From: Bacteroidota bacterium
GTDB lineage: Bacteria; Bacteroidota; Bacteroidia; UKL13-3
NCBI GenBank assembly: GCA_027484685.1
Contig: JAIXSO010000047.1
Span: forward strand, 62,001-126,000
Direction of reading: 5' to 3'
DNA: 64,000 nt
Part shown: positions 58,307-64,000 of the stretch, piece after piece
Position numbering within the stretch: position 1 is the stretch's first letter
How the letters are laid out: each line of letters begins with the position of its first letter
The notes under the pieces: model-generated
Told to the model about the DNA's origin: nothing
What the model saw: only the letters and a program-made list of their open reading frames with translations
Databases searched by the model: none
Translations under genes and position numbers: made by a program

Positions 58307-61204
58307 TTAGTTAATTATTAGTTTTTTAGAAAATTTAGCGCCAGTTAATTCATTTATAACCTGGACAATATAAACACCTGATTGCAAATTACTTGCATCT
58401 ATATTATTTACATTGCTATTTAAATTATAATTAGCTAATTGTTTGCCCATTAAATCGTAAATTATAGCTTGACAGTTATCGGCTTTACTCAATTCAATGG
58501 TAAAGTTTTGCGAAGCTGGATTGGGGTATAAATTAAATTCAAAAGTATTAATACGTTGTGGTTCTACAATGCTGGTTGGCACATCCACAATTTGCCCTAA
58601 CATTGGTCGAATCATTAAAGCACCAGGAATTTCGGTTGGCAACCAAAAACCATCGGTTTTGTAAAACATATTTGGGTTGGTAACCATTTTATTGCCTACA
58701 TAATAATTTTCATCTAATCCTACATTTAACACAAACTGACCAATTTGTTCCCAACCAACATAAAAACGTTTTGGAACCACAATGGCCGAATCGAATAATA
58801 TGGTAGCAAAACCGTTGATGGTATTGGTATAAATAGGGCTTACACCAGTTTTGCGGTAAATTACTCTATCATTTGTTGCTGTTTGTCTAATTGGAGTTAT
58901 ATTATCCCATACTACTACATCAAACTTGCGTGTGCTCACATTAAATTCTGATTGGTTAAAGAATATTTGAACACCATAAATGGTATCAATTTTTTCAATA
59001 TCGTATGCTAAAGCAACAGAGCCTGTGTTTTTCAAATAAATGCCATAACCAGCTTCAGCCGAACCATCATCGTAAGCAAAATAATTGCTAAATGTAGTAG
59101 TAGTAGTTATTGAATCGTTGCTTGGTACATTATCGTTTCCTGCAAAACCATTATTACTAACGCTCAAAGTATTGGTAAACTTTCTTACTAAATTGGTAGA
59201 AGTTGTGTTTAACACAGTTGGATTGACTGAAATTAAAGGAGTAGCTACTGAAAATGGAACACTTCCAACAGCATCGCTTTTTACAAAAACCACGCTTTGT
59301 TCGTTGTTAAACAATTGCCTTCTATAGTTAATTGAAAAGTTACGGTTTCCATTATTAAATACAGAAAAATAAAGTGAATCGTTGGTGTAAGCAGGCTTGT
59401 TTAATTCAAAGTGTTTCCAAGGCATACTTCGGTATTTTTTCAATAATGAAGTGGGTGTTGATGAAATTGCCAAATCATCGTTAAAGGTATCTTTTAAACT
59501 TCTAGCTGCATCCAACTTTATGTAATCAATATGAAATTGGCTAACATTGCCCGAAAGGCTTCCTATATTTTTAAACCTAAACTGAAAATCATTATGTAAG
59601 TATTTAGCAGGCACAGCTATCAAAACCCTATTAAAAGTATCGTAACCTAAAGTATCTAAAGCCGATTTTTTCCAAACTGTTGCAAACGAATCTGCATCAT
59701 TTGGACTAAATCTAAAGTCTAAAATTAACGAATCAGTTGGTTGAATTTGACCTGTAGTTCCTTGTAAATGATATTGGTAATAAAAGCTTAAATAGATTGA
59801 ATCGCTCAAAGTAAAACTTGAAAGATCAAATCCTTTTGATGTTAAAATATCAGCCACACCTTTTATAGGCAACTTACTATAAGCATTTCCAAATTCGTCT
59901 AATCCATCAAAAGTTGCCACATTTATACTTGGCTGATTGCGTGGAAAATTATTGTTTATAAATACTTTGTTATCAATCCAAAAATCATTGTTAGGATAAT
60001 AACCAACTGTGCTTGAAAAATCGTCAAACAAAGGTAAATCACGCTTGGCTGTAATCTTTAATGCAGCAATAGCAAAACTTGCAGTTTCGGTATTTAAATA
60101 AGTACCTTTATTAATAAATCTAAAACTAAAAAACTGATGTCTCAATCTACCTGAACCAACCGAAACATTGACATTTTGATAACTTGTTCCAACTTTACCT
60201 GAAGACCAGATTCTTTGCCAACGGCCAAGATTATCCAATACCTCTAAATAAATAGAATCATTTACCCTTGTTTGATTAAAACTTCTAAACCAAAAACTCA
60301 TTACCAATTGGTCGCTCGTAGTTGTTTTAGATAAATCTATAGGATTAGCAATTAAAGTATCTGCATTGCCATACAAACCATTATTGGTAAAATAGCTTGA
60401 ATCTGCAATTTGAGTGATTGAATTAAATATAACCGAATTACCCCATAACATAATATCGCTATCATTAGGCGTTACATTATTATTAAAGTTATACCAACGG
60501 GTATTGATTGGTGTAAACGTTTTGGTATTAAATTGCCTAAACGATTCGTAAAATGGTAAGTTATTTTTAAACGAAATAGCCAATTGATGCAATTTAAAAA
60601 CCTCTTGTTTATCACTATCAGTATTACAATAACTTACAAAACGAAACTGAAATAAATTGGTTCGTAAATCGGCTGTAATAGGCAAGTTAAATATTACATC
60701 TCTATTTAAAACAGCCTCATTATTGCTAACCCAAAGTGTGTTCCAAACTCCCGAATTTCCTTTTACCTGAAAAACCAAAGAATCGTTCAACTGCCAATCA
60801 GCTCCAGTAGAAAAATTGATTGAAACAAAAACATTATTTCCAATTGCTGAGGTATTTAATAATTGAGATGTTAGCACATCAGCCATTCCAAAACCATTGT
60901 TGTAAACAACTCCAACTGTATTCTTAGTATCAAAAATAGCGTTTAAATTATCAATGGTTACTGCACTATCTAACCAATTGGTTTTATTGGGCTTATTAGA
61001 AAATTTATTGTTAAAAAAATCAATAAAAGGAATGGTTAACGCATCAGCTTTTCCAAGCTTTGTGGTAGTTAAATTTTCACTAGTAATATTTGTTTCCTCA
61101 TTTTGTTTTAAAAACACATTACTTCCTAAAGGAACTCTTTTTTCTTGAGCCTTTGCGGTAATGCCTAAAAGCAAAAAAGCTAAAATGGTTAAGTTAAATT
61201 TCAT
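58307..61204 (-). CDS. Large secreted protein with type IX secretion sorting domain
   Basis: The 965-aa protein has a signal peptide (MKFNLTILAFLLLGITAKAQ) and a type A C-terminal sorting domain of about 80 residues: FNLYPNPASQNFTIEL, IIYDLMGKQL, LQSGVYIVQV and the KLIIN end. In between are at least three repeats of a MAM/jelly-roll-like module, each starting like LPFYESFRQFN or LPLFDDFSS and containing DSIYL/FRFxxxG strands. It should cross the outer membrane by the Por machinery and be attached or released at the surface. Its specific function is unknown. Confidence 0.9.
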   Translation of the reverse strand: MKFNLTILAFLLLGITAKAQEKRVPLGSNVFLKQNEETNITSENLTTTKLGKADALTIPFIDFFNNKFSNKPNKTNWLDSAVTIDNLNAIFDTKNTVGVVYNNGFGMADVLTSQLLNTSAIGNNVFVSINFSTGADWQLNDSLVFQVKGNSGVWNTLWVSNNEAVLNRDVIFNLPITADLRTNLFQFRFVSYCNTDSDKQEVFKLHQLAISFKNNLPFYESFRQFNTKTFTPINTRWYNFNNNVTPNDSDIMLWGNSVIFNSITQIADSSYFTNNGLYGNADTLIANPIDLSKTTTSDQLVMSFWFRSFNQTRVNDSIYLEVLDNLGRWQRIWSSGKVGTSYQNVNVSVGSGRLRHQFFSFRFINKGTYLNTETASFAIAALKITAKRDLPLFDDFSSTVGYYPNNDFWIDNKVFINNNFPRNQPSINVATFDGLDEFGNAYSKLPIKGVADILTSKGFDLSSFTLSDSIYLSFYYQYHLQGTTGQIQPTDSLILDFRFSPNDADSFATVWKKSALDTLGYDTFNRVLIAVPAKYLHNDFQFRFKNIGSLSGNVSQFHIDYIKLDAARSLKDTFNDDLAISSTPTSLLKKYRSMPWKHFELNKPAYTNDSLYFSVFNNGNRNFSINYRRQLFNNEQSVVFVKSDAVGSVPFSVATPLISVNPTVLNTTSTNLVRKFTNTLSVSNNGFAGNDNVPSNDSITTTTTFSNYFAYDDGSAEAGYGIYLKNTGSVALAYDIEKIDTIYGVQIFFNQSEFNVSTRKFDVVVWDNITPIRQTATNDRVIYRKTGVSPIYTNTINGFATILFDSAIVVPKRFYVGWEQIGQFVLNVGLDENYYVGNKMVTNPNMFYKTDGFWLPTEIPGALMIRPMLGQIVDVPTSIVEPQRINTFEFNLYPNPASQNFTIELSKADNCQAIIYDLMGKQLANYNLNSNVNNIDASNLQSGVYIVQVINELTGAKFSKKLIIN

Positions 61205-61294
61205 GAAATATTTTTGTTAGGTTTAACAATGCAGTTAACTGTATCAGCTTGATTAACGTACATTTTCAAATTTTAGTAATAACAATTGTGTCAT

Positions 61295-62038
61295 TTATTT
61301 ATCGCCTAAAAACAAATCAATTTGTTGGCCACTTTTTATGGTTTGACCTTCTTGAAATGGAGGCGACTGACGTTTAATGGTAGCGTTTAACGAATCGTTT
61401 TTACCTTCGTACACAATACTTCCAACCTGAAGCATACTACTTTCTAAAACACCTCTAGCTTCGTTTAAAGTTAAATTAGTTAAATCAGGAATGGCTACTA
61501 AAGTGCTGCCCATACCATCGCCAACTACTAAATCAATACTTGCTCCTTTAGGAATTTTTATGTTAGGTTGAATACTTTGATTACGGTATAATTGGTCTAA
61601 AACAGCTCCTGCAGCCACATCTGGCCTATAAATAACGCTTCCAAGTTTTAAACCCGAACTTATTAAAACAGTTTCGGCAAAACGCAATGAGCTATTAATT
61701 AAATTGGGCATTTGCACGCCAATAGTTGAAGTAGAATTAATGGTAATATAAATAAATCGGCCTTCTTTTACCTTTGTATTGGGTGCTGGATTTTGCTCCA
61801 CTACACTGCCTTTGGGCATATCGTCAATAAAAGCAGTATCGGTAATTATATACCTTAGCTTTTTTTGCTCTAAAATTTTCTCAACTTCTTCAAAATTTAA
61901 ACCTTTTAAATTAGGTAAAGTTAACGACTCGCCATGCCTTGTATAAGCACTTAATACCAATGCACCAAGCCAGCTTAATATGTACAAAACCAGCAGTATA
62001 AGTAAAATATTTATGGCTAACGATTTAAATAATTTCAT
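61295..62038 (-). CDS. Membrane-anchored PASTA-domain protein
   Basis: The 247-aa protein has one N-terminal transmembrane helix (about 8-32), then three PASTA domains: LTLPNLKGLNFEEVEKIL, VQMPNLINSSLRFAETVL and VAIPDLTNLTLNEARGVL. Each has a typical YRNQS/QNPAP loop (VVEQNPAPNTKVKEG, IKRQSPPFQEGQTIKSG). PASTA domains bind peptidoglycan fragments or division proteins; here no kinase domain is attached, a form common in Bacteroidota. It is probably periplasmic. Confidence 0.93.
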   Translation of the reverse strand: MKLFKSLAINILLILLVLYILSWLGALVLSAYTRHGESLTLPNLKGLNFEEVEKILEQKKLRYIITDTAFIDDMPKGSVVEQNPAPNTKVKEGRFIYITINSTSTIGVQMPNLINSSLRFAETVLISSGLKLGSVIYRPDVAAGAVLDQLYRNQSIQPNIKIPKGASIDLVVGDGMGSTLVAIPDLTNLTLNEARGVLESSMLQVGSIVYEGKNDSLNATIKRQSPPFQEGQTIKSGQQIDLFLGDK

Positions 62039-62120
62039 TAATTTGATTGTATTTTTAATAAACTTTTTCAGGTTTATTACATTTTTACAATACTAATAAA
62101 TTTTATGAAGGATTTTGTAA

Positions 62121-62164
62121 AATATTTGTTATTTGCTTTTATAAAAAAACAAATAACAAATATT
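62121..62164 (-). terminator. Perfect 15-bp inverted repeat after the SPFH gene
   Basis: AATATTTGTTATTTG (62121-62135) and CAAATAACAAATATT (62150-62164) pair perfectly around a 14-base loop. It lies 15 bases beyond the SPFH stop on the minus strand. The stem is almost pure A/T, so as a terminator it would be weak; the run of T in the RNA is short. It might instead be a palindromic repeat element. Confidence 0.5.
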
Positions 62165-62178
62165 CTATTTACGAATGG

Positions 62179-63108
62179 CTATTTTCCATCAATTATCATG
62201 GGGTTATTGCCTTTGCCTAATACAATTATTTTGGCATTTGCCGATTTAGCCAACTCTAAATTAGCTTTGATACTTTCGTATTGTAATTGTTTATCGCTCA
62301 AACCTGTAGAAATAATTCTTTGATAATCAGCTATACCTTGCGCCTCCACCCTTTTACGCTCTGCTTCTTGTTTTTCTTTTTGCAATACAAACTGCATTTT
62401 TTGAGCATCTTGCTCCGCATTTATTTTTGATTCAATACTTGCTTTAACCGAAGTTGGCAAAGTAATATTACGCACCAAAAGTTGTTCTAAAATCAATCCT
62501 CTGCTTTTAAAATCTTTTTCTATGCTGTTAAAAATGCGCATTTGGAAAGTATCGCGCTTGCTGCTGTAAAGAGCCACAGCATCGTAATAAACTGCGTTAT
62601 CTCTAATTTTTGTTCTGGTTAAAGGTCTTACAATTTTATCGTTATAATCCAATCCAGTTTCTTTTAATAATCTTGGCGCTTCTGAAGGAACCACACGGTA
62701 AAGAACAGTTAAATCAATGGTAACTTCCAAACCATCAGCTGTTAAAACCCTAATGGCATCATCACCGGCTTTTGTGCCTTCATCGTGTATGCCGCTCATG
62801 GTATAATTTTGGGTTTTGGTATCAATGGTTTTTACTTCTACCAAAGGATTTACAAAGTTTAAACCACTTAATAAAATATCGTCTTCAATTTTACCAAACA
62901 GCGATTTTACACCAATTTGGCCTGCATCAATTTGTTTAAAACAAGAGTTTAACACACCAATTACAATTAGCACAGAACCTACAATTTTTATAGGCATACC
63001 AAACTTAGCATTTATATTATTAGGATTAAATACAAATGTTGCTACTGCAATAAGAACTAGTCCAAGGAAAATAAGTACCATAATTTTTTTTGAATTTTTA
63101 TATTTCAA
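62179..63108 (-). CDS. Prohibitin-like SPFH-domain protein
   Basis: The 309-aa protein has two N-terminal hydrophobic segments (about 8-27 and 40-57), then an SPFH domain beginning KQIDAGQIGVKSLFGKI and continuing to IRDNAVYYDAVALYSS, followed by a long coiled coil with many Ala, Glu and Lys (NAEQDAQKMQFVLQKEKQEAERKR). These features match prohibitins. It would form ring-like oligomers on the inner membrane and may bind FtsH-type proteases, as is known for the family. Confidence 0.93.
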   Translation of the reverse strand: MKYKNSKKIMVLIFLGLVLIAVATFVFNPNNINAKFGMPIKIVGSVLIVIGVLNSCFKQIDAGQIGVKSLFGKIEDDILLSGLNFVNPLVEVKTIDTKTQNYTMSGIHDEGTKAGDDAIRVLTADGLEVTIDLTVLYRVVPSEAPRLLKETGLDYNDKIVRPLTRTKIRDNAVYYDAVALYSSKRDTFQMRIFNSIEKDFKSRGLILEQLLVRNITLPTSVKASIESKINAEQDAQKMQFVLQKEKQEAERKRVEAQGIADYQRIISTGLSDKQLQYESIKANLELAKSANAKIIVLGKGNNPMIIDGK

Positions 63109-63505
63109 TTCAAGATTACAACTTTATAATGGATATGTTACTTTAAATTTATGAAAGGCTAAAGTTGTAGTTAAATGAACTTTTAAATACTTAATTAGTT
63201 TTTACTTTCTTACTTTCTGAAGTGTTTATTCAAGCAGATGGTCAGGTAATATTAATTTGAAACACTTAATTCAAAATAAAAAACCGCTTATGCACAAATA
63301 CTATAGCGGTTTTTATGCAATAATTACGATATTGGAATAGCAATAAAATGTTGGTTGGTGAAGACACCAAACAATTACAAATATTCCCCCTTTTTAAACT
63401 TATTTACACATTACGAATTATTGTTTAATTACAAAACAAGAAAACAAGATTAAATAATTAAAAATTTATATTGGAAAATTATTTAACTACTCATTTATTT
63501 GAAAA
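63109..63505 (+). other. 397-base divergent gap with one hairpin
   Basis: No ORF with coding character is visible. It must contain the promoters of the SPFH gene (minus) and the MORN protein (plus), but I found no well-spaced pair of boxes. The only clear structure is the terminator-like hairpin at 63278-63314, which is not at the end of any recognised gene. Confidence 0.5.
63278..63314 (+). terminator. Terminator-like hairpin without an upstream gene
   Basis: AAAACCGCT (63280-63288) pairs with AGCGGTTTT (63305-63313) around 16 bases, with A-run before and T-run after. It resembles the terminator at 52492 in its stem (AAAACCGCT). Neither neighbouring gene ends here. Confidence 0.6.
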
Positions 63506-64000
63506 ATGAAATTTAAAAATTGTGTATTATTTGTAATTTTAAGTTTAGTCTTTATCCGTTGTAAAGATTCAGAAAAAAAGACTTATTATTCAAACGGAAA
63601 TTTAAAAAGTATTGTAAAATTAGAAAACTCAAAGAAAAATGGAGTTGCTATATCTTATCATGAAAATGGCAAAATAAAGGCTAAAGTTTTTTTTATAGAT
63701 GATAAAGTAAATGGTTTAGCTGAAGATTTTTTTGATAATGGTATTTTACAAACGCAGAGTAATTGGTTGAATGGACAATTAAATGGTAAGTATAAAGAGT
63801 TTTTTTCAAATGGAAAATTAAAAATCGATTGTAACTATTTAAGAGATAGTTTTGATGGAGAGGCTCTATCATATTTTGAATCAGGCGTAATTAATACAAA
63901 GGAAAATTTTAAACACGGAAAAAAAGAAGGTTATGCTTATCAGTATTTCGAAAATGGCACAGTTGAAATGGAAGTTAAGTATAAAATGGGTGTTAAAGAT
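63506..64000 (+). CDS. MORN-repeat lipoprotein (YwqK-like), partial
   Basis: An open frame of 165 codons runs off the right edge. The N-terminus MKFKNCVLFVILSLVFIRCKD is a likely lipoprotein signal with Cys19, though FIR before Cys is not an ideal lipobox. At least five MORN-variant repeats follow: TYYSNGNLKSI, SYHENGKIKA, DFFDNGILQT, EFFSNGKLKI, SYFESGVINT and YQYFENGTVE, each about 24 residues. Such proteins are often labelled YwqK-family antitoxins, but toxin-antitoxin function is doubtful here; a surface lipoprotein role is more likely. Confidence 0.85.
   Translation, partial: MKFKNCVLFVILSLVFIRCKDSEKKTYYSNGNLKSIVKLENSKKNGVAISYHENGKIKAKVFFIDDKVNGLAEDFFDNGILQTQSNWLNGQLNGKYKEFFSNGKLKIDCNYLRDSFDGEALSYFESGVINTKENFKHGKKEGYAYQYFENGTVEMEVKYKMGVKD

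Noticed and set aside
62816-63154. 112-codon plus-strand ORF antisense to the SPFH gene
   Set aside because: It is the complement of the SPFH coding region and shows no family features.
63506-64000. Toxin-antitoxin antitoxin (YwqK)
   Set aside because: The label comes from MORN-variant repeats only; a lipoprotein-like signal and no partner toxin in view argue against it, although the right-hand neighbour is not visible.

Overview
The window is AT-rich DNA from a member of the phylum Bacteroidota. Supporting signs are a protein with a type IX secretion (Por) C-terminal sorting domain (58307-61204), an exosortase of the flavobacterial XrtF type with its partner (45072-45993), a DUF3276/PUR-like protein, and promoter-like sites of the Bacteroidota kind (TTG, about 19 bases, TAnnTTTG). 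I cannot assign an order or genus. I see no rRNA, tRNA, CRISPR array, transposase or integrase.

Positions 1-38949 form one long, tightly packed, one-directional glycan locus (O-antigen, capsule or exopolysaccharide). It opens with nucleotide-sugar genes of the nonulosonate type and a HisF/HisH/WbpG-like amidotransferase trio (1-4516). Next come a sialyltransferase-like protein, a GT2 enzyme and an aminotransferase/HAD/TupA-like ATP-grasp module (4694-9756). A tandem pair of NodB-like deacetylase relatives and three glycosyltransferases follow (9783-15172). A compact acyl-assembly cassette occupies 15186-21309: two acyl carrier proteins, two SDR reductases, two KAS III-like proteins of which one has lost its catalytic residues, a PglD-like acyltransferase and an adenylate-forming ligase. 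A WecB/WbpI-type 2-epimerase follows. After a repeat-flanked GIY-YIG gene come a glycosyltransferase, a second NodB-like pair, two asparagine-synthase-like amidotransferases, an aminotransferase/acyltransferase pair, more glycosyltransferases (one of GT-D type), two ATP-grasp proteins and the priming phosphoglycosyltransferase.

Positions 39411-44313 hold a second sugar block: a DegT aminotransferase, then a WbpB/WlbA-like oxidoreductase, a WbpD/WlbB-like acetyltransferase and a WbpE/WlbC-like aminotransferase, the set used for 2,3-diacetamido uronic acids. With the 2-epimerase at 21328 and the amidotransferase trio, nearly the whole Pseudomonas-type UDP-ManNAc3NAmA pathway can be named; the UDP-GlcNAc 6-dehydrogenase is not in the window. 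This block is riddled with low-complexity repeat arrays. Several are arranged as inverted arms; one pair brackets a four-helix-bundle gene, and one array lies in frame inside the WbpE-like gene.

Positions 44421-64000 are mostly housekeeping or envelope genes: Uma2 nuclease-like protein, XrtF and partner, a polytopic membrane protein, GT2, YdcF-like protein, an MsbA-like ABC transporter, PUR-like protein, a lipoprotein, phosphofructokinase, threonylcarbamoyl-AMP synthase, a deoxynucleoside kinase, an LptF/G-like permease, a glycosyltransferase, a rhodanese, the T9SS cargo protein, a PASTA protein, a prohibitin-like SPFH protein and the start of a MORN-repeat lipoprotein.

The strongest candidates for something new are the acyl cassette with its active/inactive KAS III pair, the repeat arms that bracket small genes and invade coding sequence, the repeat-flanked GIY-YIG gene, and the four-member NodB-like family. 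No Wzx flippase or Wzy polymerase is recognisable within the glycan locus itself.
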